Below, one piece after another: positions 1 through 5,165 of a DNA stretch of 6,624 nucleotides. Both the position numbers and the translations under genes were made by a program. Every line of letters starts with the position of its first letter. Position 1 is the stretch's first letter. The DNA comes from Microcaldota archaeon. Its GTDB lineage: Archaea; Micrarchaeota; Micrarchaeia; Micrarchaeales; Micrarchaeaceae. The notes below the pieces were generated by a model. That model ran no database searches, had not been told where the DNA came from, and saw only the letters and a list, made by a program, of their open reading frames with translations. The DNA lies in contig JAKATY010000024.1 of the NCBI GenBank assembly GCA_021827955.1, positions 1-6,624 of the forward strand, given 5' to 3'.

Positions 1-82
1 CTACCTCCCTGCCTTCCATGCTTGATGAAAGCTCGGAAACATAATGCGTCCTTAAGCCCGTGTGGAACAAAACAGCACCCAT
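1..82 (-). CDS. aspS: Aspartyl-tRNA synthetase, N-terminal fragment (partial, runs off the left edge)
   Basis: This is an open minus-strand frame entering the window edge. From ATG at 82 it begins MGAVLFHTGL, continues RTHYVSELSSSMEGREV, and is cut after 27 codons. The R-T-H-Y-x-S-E-[LI] block followed by an 'EG+EV'-like segment is how archaeal AspRS (class II, often non-discriminating Asp/Asn) begins, just before its OB-fold anticodon-binding domain. The enzyme charges tRNA with aspartate in the cytoplasm. The start is uncertain: ATG 82 leaves about ten residues ahead of RTHY, more than family members usually have and with only a poor SD. TTG at 70, preceded by GGGTG with 5-nt spacing, would give a more typical N-terminus. 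The gene lies 67 nt downstream of eS1 with no obvious terminator between them, so co-transcription with the ribosomal genes is plausible. The identification rests on about 17 residues and on a translation-gene neighbourhood; the next bases to the left would settle it. Confidence 0.66.
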   Translation of the reverse strand, partial: MGAVLFHTGLRTHYVSELSSSMEGREV

Positions 83-149
83 TAGACAAAGACCAGAACC
101 ATTGCGCAAGATTTTGCGTAAGCGAGCAGTCAGCTTCCTTGTGCCTTCT

Positions 150-716
150 TCAGTGGACTTCAAGCTTTTTGACTTCAAGATTGTTGATTGGCACTATATT
201 TTTAAGCTGCGCCGCCGCGCCTTCCTGGTACCTCTTCTCTATTATCGCTTTTACCCCTTCGTCAGCGGTTCCGCTTGCAAAGAACTTCTCAGTGAAGACG
301 GAAAGCTCTTTCCTCATGGCCTTGATCTTTGCATGGGCTGCCTTTCTGGCAGTTATGCCCAGCACCTTGACCACGAGAGTCGTGCCATCTGAACTTTTCG
401 TTTTGACTATTGCGTCGAAGACGCCCCTGAACTTCTTTGCTATCGACTTTGTATAGCTGTACGGCAGCTCTATCCTTTCAAGCCTTGTGCTTGCCGCATT
501 GCCGCTGACCTCAATTACCTTAAATATCACGTTGGTATACGAGTGCTCCGGATTGCCTGTCAGATTGCTTAGTGTAATCTTCACGTTCCTGCCCATGACG
601 CTTTTCTCGTCGTTTGCAGGTATCTCTCCCATCGCCTTTTTCTCGAATACCGCAGGAGCATAAATGGTATACCATCTCTTGCTTTTCCACTTGTCCATGC
701 CTTTTTGAGTTGCCAT
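150..716 (-). CDS. rps1e: Small-subunit ribosomal protein eS1 (S3Ae)
   Basis: This 30S ribosomal protein exists only in archaea and eukaryotes and sits on the small-subunit platform near the mRNA exit. The predicted protein is 188 residues, close to the usual archaeal length of about 190-210. The N-terminal KWKSKRWYTIYAP block, the FEKKAMGEIPANDEKSVMGR segment and the IKAMRKEL region are family hallmarks. The basic N-terminus and lack of a signal peptide or membrane segment fit a ribosomal protein. I chose ATG at 716: AAGG lies 7 nt upstream, whereas the in-frame GTG at 722 (two codons longer, beginning M-N-M) has that AAGG almost touching it. ATG 716 leaves a 2-nt gap after the uS15 stop and GTG 722 a 4-nt GTGA overlap, so translational coupling with uS15 is likely either way. 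No promoter is visible in front of it, so it is probably expressed from the uS15 transcript. Confidence 0.95.
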   Translation of the reverse strand: MATQKGMDKWKSKRWYTIYAPAVFEKKAMGEIPANDEKSVMGRNVKITLSNLTGNPEHSYTNVIFKVIEVSGNAASTRLERIELPYSYTKSIAKKFRGVFDAIVKTKSSDGTTLVVKVLGITARKAAHAKIKAMRKELSVFTEKFFASGTADEGVKAIIEKRYQEGAAAQLKNIVPINNLEVKKLEVH

Positions 717-718
717 GT

Positions 719-1189
719 TCACGCCTTGCTCTTTATAAGAAGCTCTGCCTGCTTAGGGTCATACTTCCAATCTGCGGGTACAGCGCCTTCGCTTACGTAA
801 TATTTGCTAAGCCTTAGTATCTTTGATTCTATCCTTTGAAGCCTTGTCTTGCTGTATACGTCGTGCTTGTTCCTTTCGAGATGCTTGTGCAGCACCACCG
901 CTCTCTTCATCAGGGCCATGAGATCCTGCGGCATATCCCCATAAAGCTTGTTCTCTTTGAGTATCTCCGAGAGTCTTTTGCCCATCATAGCCTTTATGTA
1001 TTTTATGCCGTGCTCCTTCTTAAGCTTCTCTCCTATCATGGCGGCGCTCATGCCCTGCTTTGCATACTCTACAATTATCTTTTCGGTATTTTTGTATTCC
1101 TCCTCGCTCTGCTTTATGTTGCCGAGCTTCTCCGGAGCCGGTTTCGCAGATTTGGACTTTCCGTGCCTCTTTGTGTGCATTTTAGCCAT
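719..1189 (-). CDS. rps15: Small-subunit ribosomal protein uS15
   Basis: This primary 16S rRNA-binding protein acts in assembly of the 30S central domain. The product is 156 residues, the length of archaeal/eukaryotic uS15 (bacterial S15 is about 89). It has the archaeal N-terminal extension, with a basic tail (MAKMHTKRHGKSKS) and an S13/S15N-type helical region (about 28-65). The C-terminal helical S15 core spans about 85-135, including the RNA-binding stretch LHKHLERNKHD...RLQRIESKILRLSKYY. ATG 1189 is preceded by AGGT with 7-nt spacing; the second Met (residue 4) is less likely because the family begins M-A-+-M-H. A TATA-like element at 1232-1241 puts transcription start about 20 nt ahead of the ATG. 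eS1 follows immediately. The gene comes 97 nt after valS but appears to have its own promoter. Confidence 0.97.
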   Translation of the reverse strand: MAKMHTKRHGKSKSAKPAPEKLGNIKQSEEEYKNTEKIIVEYAKQGMSAAMIGEKLKKEHGIKYIKAMMGKRLSEILKENKLYGDMPQDLMALMKRAVVLHKHLERNKHDVYSKTRLQRIESKILRLSKYYVSEGAVPADWKYDPKQAELLIKSKA

Positions 1190-1196
1190 TCAATAT

Positions 1197-1241
1197 ACCT
1201 GTTTAAGTTTAGCCTATACTTTTTCAGCAACAAATAAATAT
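1197..1241 (-). promoter_or_regulatory. Promoter and ribosome binding site of the uS15-eS1 unit
   Basis: On the minus strand, ATATTTATTT (1241-1232) is a TATA-like box. Archaeal spacing of about 26 nt from its centre places the start near 1210, giving a leader of about 20 nt. AGGT (1200-1197) lies 7 nt before the uS15 ATG and fits pairing with the 16S rRNA 3' end. A 10-bp perfect palindrome, TGCACGTGCA (1244-1253), abuts the upstream edge of the TATA box where TFB would bind. Called by eye from spacing and consensus only. Confidence 0.5.
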
Positions 1242-1286
1242 CCTGCACGTGCAAGCTGCGCCGCATTCCTTACCAGCGGATCTCAC

Positions 1287-3734
1287 TTACTTCAAGGGTA
1301 CCGAAACAGAATATTCTCTGCCTTTTTCTATTTTAACCTCTTTAGCCTTGCATATGCCTTTTATGTCCTCTTTGCTTGTGCTTCCGTCTTTATAATATGC
1401 TTCAGGAACATTTATATTTATTATCGGTATCTCAGCATTCAAAGGCATGTGCGCTTCTGATTTTATCCTTCTTACCTCTGCGATTATGTTGTTTATGAAT
1501 GCGCCTATGCCCTCGTAATCCACTTCCACGAAGCCTTCCTCGAAAAGCAGCCCATTTATCACATAGTCCCTTGTCTCCAGCTTTTCGAATTGCTCTGGCA
1601 ACATGCTTTCAAACAGGCTTTTTCTTCCGAACCACGAGTTTATCTCTTCCGATATGTACGGAATCATCGGAGCAAAAAGCTTCAGAGAATCCTCAAGCAC
1701 CCTGTTCAAAACATAAGCAGCTGCCTTTTTGCTGCCCTCAAGCTTCTTATCCTCAGAATAAATCCTGTACTTGACGTCCTCTATATAGTAGTCTGCAAAC
1801 TCATGCCAGTAGAATGTCATCAGCTTGTTCATGGCTTCGTAGAGGTTGAACGAATCATACGCCTCTCTCGTTTCCTTTATTATGCTGTTTAGCCTGTGTA
1901 ATATCCATATGTCAAGCACGCCCATGTGCTCTTTCGGCTCCTCCTCTGGCGCTTTGGTCCTCTCTAGCGCACCTTTGACAAACAGCGCAGTATTGTAGAG
2001 CTTGTTGATGAAGCCTCTTGCATAGTCCACTTCCTTGTATGAGAACGGCTTGTCCTTGCCAACGCTTCCGCTTAGCGCAACCCACAGCCTTACCGTGTCC
2101 ACTGTATACTTCTCGAGCAGCTCATCAACTCCGACCCCGTTGCCCTCGCTCTTGTGCATCTCCTTGCCATCAGTGCCTAGTATCATGCCTGTAGCTATAA
2201 TATTTTCAAAAGGCTTGTCGTTTGTAAGTGCCCAAATCCTGTATGTAGTATAAAAAAGCCAGGTCCTTATTATGTCCTCGCCCTGTATCCTCACTGTAAT
2301 AGGGAACTTGTCAGAGAAATCTTTTTTGGGCCAGCCCGCAACTATCAGGGGTGTTATAGAAGAGTCTATCCAAACGTCGCACGTGTCTGTTTCTCCAATT
2401 ATCCTGCCTCCGCATTTCGGGCATTTTTCAACTGGCGCTTTCTGCAGCGCGGGATTTACGGGCAATGCGCTTTCCTCTGGCAATATTATGTTGCCGCATT
2501 CTTCGTTCTCGCAGTGCCAGAACGGTATGGGCGTCCCGAATATCCTGTTCCTGGATATGTTCCAGTCCCATTCTATATAGTCTGTCCAGTCGTCGAGTTT
2601 CTGCCTCAGTGTTTCAGGGTACCAGTGCATGTCATGAGCCATCGCTTTTATGTCCGAAGCGTTTTCTTTCGTCTTGAGGAACCACTGCATTTCAGATCTC
2701 AGTTCAATCTTGCTTTTGCACCTGTCGTGTATCTTGTACGAGTGCGTTATCTGCTCCTGCTTTACAAGCCTGCCCTCGTTTTTGAGTGTTTCGAGAAGCT
2801 TTTTCCTCGCTTCATTGAGCGCAAGCCCTGTGAACTCGTCTGCGTTTTTGAGCATGCCCTTAGAATCTATTGCATCGATAAGCTTTAGCTTGTGCTTGTA
2901 GTACATCACTACATCGTTCTTGTCTCCGAATGTACATACCATCTCCGCTCCTGTGCCGAAGTCCTTCTCAACACTTTCGTCTCCTATAACTTCTACCTTG
3001 TTCTTGAATATGGGCACCTCTATCTTTTTGCCTATGAGCTTGCTATATCTTTCGTCTCCGGGGTTTACCGCTATGGCGACGCAGGCGTGCATGAGCTCCG
3101 GTCTTGTCGTGGCTATCGTAAGTTTCTTCTTGCTTCCCGCTATGTCAAAATCTATATAGTTGAGAAAGGTTTTCTCTTCCTTCTCTTCTGTCTCCTCCCT
3201 TGCTATGCTGCTTTCGCAATGCGGGCACCATTCCACCGGATGCATGGCTCTGTAGACAAAGCCTTTTTTGTGCATTTCAAGCAAAGAGAGCTGAACCTTC
3301 GCCCTGTAACTGTCTTCAAGCGTTCTGTATTCGTATCTCTCATCAAAGCTGGCGCCGAGCCTCTTCATCTCGTTCTTCATTACTTCTATGTTGGAAAGTG
3401 CTATCTCTGCACATTTCTTGTAGAATTCCTCCCTGCCTATCCCTTTGCCGAACTTCTTCTCAACGAGTATCTCTATCGGAAAGCCCTGTGTGTCCCATCC
3501 TTGCGGATAAAGCACGTTGAAGCCTGCAAGCCTCTTGTATCTTGCTATAGCATCTATGTATACTATCCAGAACCCCTGACCCAGATGTAGCTCGCCGGTT
3601 ACGAATGGAGGCGGCGTGTCTATAGAGAATATTGGCTTATCGGAACTTTCGTCAAATAGGAAAAGCCCATGTTCCTTCCAGTAAATATTCCATTTACCTG
3701 CGGTTTCGCTGTTGAAAACCTTGGCGTCGATCAC
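1287..3734 (-). CDS. valS: Valyl-tRNA synthetase (archaeal type)
   Basis: This class I synthetase charges tRNA-Val with valine and edits mischarged threonine. The protein is 815 residues. The HIGH-type signature is PPFVTGELHLGQ (about 42-53). The editing (CP1) domain includes TTRPELMHACVAIAVNPGDERY (about 209-230) and GTGAEMVCTFGDKNDV; these residues distinguish ValRS from IleRS/LeuRS. A Cys-x4-Cys/Cys-x2-Cys ribbon at about 408-441 and a CPHC at 170-173 may bind zinc. DVWIDSS (about 453-459) and the anticodon-binding helical domain (about 600-760) follow. The KMSKS loop reads E-M-H-K-S (525-529), so the first Lys and middle Ser are replaced. The start is GTG 3734: GGGG lies 6 nt upstream, the frame stops shortly above it with no other start, and a nearby ATG at 3738 is out of frame. 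The gene is preceded by its own TATA box and is followed 97 nt later by uS15. Confidence 0.97.
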   Translation of the reverse strand: MIDAKVFNSETAGKWNIYWKEHGLFLFDESSDKPIFSIDTPPPFVTGELHLGQGFWIVYIDAIARYKRLAGFNVLYPQGWDTQGFPIEILVEKKFGKGIGREEFYKKCAEIALSNIEVMKNEMKRLGASFDERYEYRTLEDSYRAKVQLSLLEMHKKGFVYRAMHPVEWCPHCESSIAREETEEKEEKTFLNYIDFDIAGSKKKLTIATTRPELMHACVAIAVNPGDERYSKLIGKKIEVPIFKNKVEVIGDESVEKDFGTGAEMVCTFGDKNDVVMYYKHKLKLIDAIDSKGMLKNADEFTGLALNEARKKLLETLKNEGRLVKQEQITHSYKIHDRCKSKIELRSEMQWFLKTKENASDIKAMAHDMHWYPETLRQKLDDWTDYIEWDWNISRNRIFGTPIPFWHCENEECGNIILPEESALPVNPALQKAPVEKCPKCGGRIIGETDTCDVWIDSSITPLIVAGWPKKDFSDKFPITVRIQGEDIIRTWLFYTTYRIWALTNDKPFENIIATGMILGTDGKEMHKSEGNGVGVDELLEKYTVDTVRLWVALSGSVGKDKPFSYKEVDYARGFINKLYNTALFVKGALERTKAPEEEPKEHMGVLDIWILHRLNSIIKETREAYDSFNLYEAMNKLMTFYWHEFADYYIEDVKYRIYSEDKKLEGSKKAAAYVLNRVLEDSLKLFAPMIPYISEEINSWFGRKSLFESMLPEQFEKLETRDYVINGLLFEEGFVEVDYEGIGAFINNIIAEVRRIKSEAHMPLNAEIPIININVPEAYYKDGSTSKEDIKGICKAKEVKIEKGREYSVSVPLK

Positions 3735-3740
3735 GCATAT

Positions 3741-3788
3741 CCCCTTTCTAAGCTTGGCTTAGATAATTTGGAGCACAAAATAAATAAA
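3741..3788 (-). promoter_or_regulatory. valS promoter and Shine-Dalgarno site
   Basis: TTTATTTA (minus strand, 3788-3781) is a good archaeal TATA box; the predicted start is near 3758, giving a leader of about 24 nt. The leader ends with GGGG (3744-3741), 6 nt before the GTG start. This ribosome binding site decides the start, since the ATG at 3738 is both out of frame and too close to it. Confidence 0.55.
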
Positions 3789-3849
3789 GTATGCGCCGGC
3801 ATGTGCCAAGACGCCCTTGCTGATGAAACATAAACTTAGAATGCTGAAC

Positions 3850-3870
3850 AAAAAATAAATAAAAGAAAAA
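3850..3870 (-). terminator. U-rich terminator of the TRAM-domain gene
   Basis: Six nucleotides past the TRAM stop codon the minus strand carries a 21-nt tract that is all T except one C and two A (an A-rich tract on the plus strand). Archaeal RNA polymerase terminates at such U-runs without needing a hairpin, so this probably separates the TRAM transcript from valS. Its TTTATTTATTTT portion resembles the valS TATA region, so a second, more distal valS promoter cannot be excluded. Confidence 0.5.
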
Positions 3871-3876
3871 TCAGGA

Positions 3877-4155
3877 TTATGCTACGACTTCTCCTATCGC
3901 GGATCTAGCCTTCACGTCTGTTATCCTAATTTTCACCTTGTCCCCCTGCTTCACTCCCTTGATGAAAATGACAAAGCCATCCTTCTTCGCGATTCCGTCT
4001 CCCTTCGAGCCGACTGCGTCTATGGACACTTCAAGTTCATCTCCGACCTTTACGGGCTTGGGCAGGAAATAGGCAGATTTCATTCTCATGTCTCCTCTTC
4101 CTCCTCTCGATTCTCTCCTTTCTTCATTTCCTTCTTCATCTCCTTCGAATTCCAT
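3877..4155 (-). CDS. Small TRAM-domain RNA-binding protein
   Basis: The protein is 92 residues. Residues 36-91 form one TRAM domain, a small beta-barrel RNA-binding fold: VKVGDELEVSIDAVG, then GDGIAKKDGFVIFIKG, then GDKVKIRITDVK and AIGEVV. Stand-alone TRAM proteins are common in archaea, and some act as RNA chaperones with cold-shock-like behaviour; the specific role here is inferred. Residues 1-25 are a charged low-complexity tail with an acidic part followed by RRESRGGRGDMR, like an RGG-type RNA-contacting segment. ATG 4155 has AGGA 8 nt upstream. Internal ATGs at 4089 (M23) and 4083 (M25) sit behind a purine tract with GGAGG (4104-4100) and GAGGA (4097-4093); starting there would give a 68-70-residue protein of ordinary single-TRAM size. 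The gene is divergent from the adenosyltransferase and precedes valS, which fits a translation-linked role. Confidence 0.88.
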   Translation of the reverse strand: MEFEGDEEGNEERRESRGGRGDMRMKSAYFLPKPVKVGDELEVSIDAVGSKGDGIAKKDGFVIFIKGVKQGDKVKIRITDVKARSAIGEVVA

Positions 4156-4206
4156 TCTATCTGTCCTATACGTAGAATTAGCGATGTCGCATTACTCCGT
4201 ATGCTA

Positions 4207-4232
4207 TTATTAGTAAATGTTCAGATTTAAAA
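4207..4232 (-). promoter_or_regulatory. TRAM-gene promoter with TTATTA-N-TAA box
   Basis: TTTTAAAT (minus strand, 4232-4225) is a plausible TATA box with predicted start near 4203, leaving a leader of about 48 nt. Between box and start lies TTATTAGTAA (plus strand, 4207-4216), identical over 10 nt to the palindromic box at 6611-6620 ahead of the Lrp-like regulator gene. Its position would let a bound protein block transcription. No transcript data are available, so both the TATA box and the operator are predictions. Confidence 0.4.
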
Positions 4233-4337
4233 GTCTTTCGTTATAGGGGCTTTGCTGGTTAGGCCCTGCTTTATCAACAGTCTTATACTCTAATACTCTA
4301 CCATCAAATCGGTTTCCGAGAACCGCATGACAAATCC

Positions 4338-4367
4338 TTTTATTATTAACCTGCCAATACGCAAAAC
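4338..4367 (+). promoter_or_regulatory. Leaderless promoter of the cob(I)alamin adenosyltransferase gene
   Basis: TTTTATTATTAA (4338-4349) is an AT-rich TATA-like element centred about 26 nt before the ATG at 4368, so transcription is expected to begin at or within a few bases of the start codon. The preceding bases (CGCAAAAC) have no Shine-Dalgarno match, which agrees with leaderless translation. The element contains TTATTA-T-TAA (4340-4349), matching the core of the putative operator elsewhere in the window, so a regulator binding it would cover the TATA box. Confidence 0.5.
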
Positions 4368-4910
4368 ATGGCAAGGTTTTATACCGGCACGGGAGATACC
4401 GGTTACTCCAGCATGCTCGGTAAAAAGGTCTACAAAGGCAGCGAGATAATCGAGTCAATAGGCTGCATAGACGAGCTGAACAGCTTCCTTGGCCTTGCGT
4501 TGCTTAATATAGACGATGACAAGATAGCAGGTCAGCTAGAGTCGGCGCAGGAGAACCTGTTCGTGATAGGCGCAGAGTTTGCCGCATGTATAAACGGCAG
4601 GTTCGCTCCGAGAAAAAGGCTTGATAGGGGTGCTGTAAAGGAATTAGAAGATGCGATAGGGGATCTTGCCTCAAGGCTTCCTGATTTGAAGAAGTTCGTA
4701 TTGCCCCGTGGATCTACTGCGTCTTCTTATCTGCATGTGGCCAGGGCCGTAGCTCGCCGTGCCGAAAGGAGTGCGATAAAGGCTTATTCAAAACACGATA
4801 AGAACAAGAATGTGCTTCCTTATCTTAACAGGCTTTCCTCTTTCCTGTTTGTTGCCGCATTGTACATGAACAAAAAGGAGGGGGTAGAAGAGGCAAACCC
4901 GAGTTATTGA
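4368..4910 (+). CDS. pduO: PduO-type ATP:cob(I)alamin adenosyltransferase
   Basis: This enzyme transfers the 5'-deoxyadenosyl group of ATP to cob(I)alamin (or cobyrinate diamide) to make coenzyme B12; family members are cytoplasmic trimers of five-helix bundles. The protein is 180 residues, normal for the family. Visible signatures are the N-terminal ATP loop YTGTGDTGYSS (5-15), G-x-x-DELNS (32-39), LFVIGAE (64-70), LPRGS (112-116), the Arg-rich helix VARAVARRAER (124-134) and YLNRLSSFLFV (152-162). Two positions differ from what I recall as usual: Gly7 where Lys or Arg is common (T-[KR]-x-G-D), and LPRGS where LPGGS is typical. The core DEL, RRxER and N-R-L-S residues are intact, so a functional fold is likely. 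There is no Shine-Dalgarno site; the promoter spacing suggests a leaderless mRNA. No other cobalamin gene is visible, so it may act in salvage, or may have drifted in function. The symbol denotes the family, not a pdu operon. Confidence 0.9.
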   Translation: MARFYTGTGDTGYSSMLGKKVYKGSEIIESIGCIDELNSFLGLALLNIDDDKIAGQLESAQENLFVIGAEFAACINGRFAPRKRLDRGAVKELEDAIGDLASRLPDLKKFVLPRGSTASSYLHVARAVARRAERSAIKAYSKHDKNKNVLPYLNRLSSFLFVAALYMNKKEGVEEANPSY

Positions 4911-4957
4911 ACCGCCGTCTATCTGCCCTTGCAAAATGGTACAGTGCCACAGTTTAA

Positions 4958-4973
4958 GGAAAAGTATTTAAAG
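4958..4973 (+). promoter_or_regulatory. Orphan archaeal promoter in the convergent gap
   Basis: Purine-rich GGAAAAG, resembling a B recognition element, is followed by TATTTAAA (4965-4972), a strong TATA match. The predicted start is near 4995. No recognisable gene lies downstream on the plus strand. The box is nearly symmetrical, so it could alternatively fire leftward on the minus strand from about 4942, giving an RNA antisense to the adenosyltransferase 3' end. Confidence 0.4.
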
Positions 4974-5005
4974 ATTACTATTCAATGCTAATCAAAGTGA
5001 ATTAT

Positions 5006-5035
5006 ATGAAGGGACCTGGAGGCGGAGACGCGTAA
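5006..5035 (+). CDS. Candidate micro-ORF MKGPGGGDA (doubtful)
   Basis: ATG at 5006 opens a nine-codon frame (MKGPGGGDA, stop TAA 5033-5035) about 11 nt after the predicted start of the orphan promoter. In-frame ATG 4985 would give 16 residues but lies upstream of that predicted start. No homologue is recognised, and nine codons carry almost no statistical weight. It is listed only because of its position relative to the promoter. The G-rich segment may instead be part of a structured RNA. Confidence 0.12.
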   Translation: MKGPGGGDA

Positions 5036-5064
5036 AACTTGTTTATTGCGGCTTAAGATATGGT

Positions 5065-5094
5065 GCTAGATGCTATTTGGTTGAGGCATCTTGC
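5065..5094 (+). other. Stem-loop in the candidate small RNA
   Basis: GCTAGATGCT (5065-5074) pairs with GGCATCTTGC (5085-5094): nine pairs including one G-U, interrupted by one T-T mismatch, around a 10-nt loop. The AGATGC/GCATCT core is perfect. It lies about 70 nt downstream of the predicted orphan start and just ahead of the T-rich tail. Confidence 0.4.
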
Positions 5095-5127
5095 TCTATG
5101 ACTGTTGCTATAGTTTGTTCTATGCTC

Positions 5128-5156
5128 TTTTCTATTCCTTAGTTGTTTCTTTATTT
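5128..5156 (+). terminator. T-rich 3' end, probable plus-strand terminator
   Basis: On the plus strand this stretch is dominated by T runs (TTTTCTATTCCTT, then GTTGTTTCTTTATTT) and ends ten bases before the stop codon of the convergent Lrp-like gene. Such U-rich tracts terminate archaeal transcription. It could serve the orphan transcript, the adenosyltransferase transcript, or both. No similar tract occurs directly after the adenosyltransferase stop codon. AGTTG/CAACT (5141-5145 / 5157-5161) brackets part of the tract. Confidence 0.4.
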
Positions 5157-5165
5157 CAACTATAG

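Larger units (their letters stand above)
4911..5165. other. Convergent 255-nt intergenic region with no supported protein gene
   Basis: This region lies between the 3' ends of the adenosyltransferase and Lrp-like genes. No reading frame longer than about 16 codons of plausible composition is seen. It is not empty: it holds a TATA-like promoter at 4958-4973, a 9-codon frame starting at 5006, a GCG-GAGA-CGC mini-hairpin (5022-5031), a longer stem-loop (5065-5094) and a T-rich stretch (5128-5156). These are consistent with an unrecognised small transcript, but I can match no RNA family by eye: no tRNA T-arm, no C/D-box pair and no SRP or RNase P core. Confidence 0.5.

Noticed and set aside
102..121. 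Hairpin CGCAA/TTGCG between eS1 and aspS as a terminator
   Set aside because: Only five perfect pairs on the minus strand, with no following T-run; it may equally lie in the aspS leader.
22..456. 144-codon plus-strand frame at the left end
   Set aside because: It is antisense to eS1 and the aspS start, both of which have recognisable products.
1261..1280. CCGC/GCGG inverted repeat after the valS stop as a terminator
   Set aside because: A four-pair stem with a 12-nt loop and no adjacent T-run; archaeal termination here is not supported.
2892..3590. 232-codon plus-strand frame opposite valS
   Set aside because: It lies entirely antisense to conserved ValRS sequence; its composition is what the complement of that gene gives, with no motif of its own.
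3819..3849. C/D-box-like RNA: CTGATGA (3820-3826) followed by CTGA (3845-3848) on the plus strand
   Set aside because: Only one C-like and one D-like box, no C'/D' pair and no terminal stem; the length is too short for an archaeal C/D sRNA, and the first position of the C box does not fit.
3777..3867. Repeated AAATAAATAAA at 3778-3788 and 3853-3863 as a direct-repeat element
   Set aside because: Low-complexity A/T sequence explained by a TATA box and a U-rich terminator on the minus strand; no flanking similarity.
4240..4335. Possible tRNA on the minus strand (GGTAGAGTA-like D-arm and GGTTC)
   Set aside because: The GGTT/AACC hairpin has a 6-nt loop without TTCRA-type bases, and no 5-bp anticodon stem with a 7-nt loop or acceptor stem can be drawn.
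4210..4458. 82-codon minus-strand frame across the divergent gap
   Set aside because: It overlaps the 5' end of the adenosyltransferase gene and its promoter, is Cys/Arg-rich with no family resemblance, and would abolish the promoter layout.
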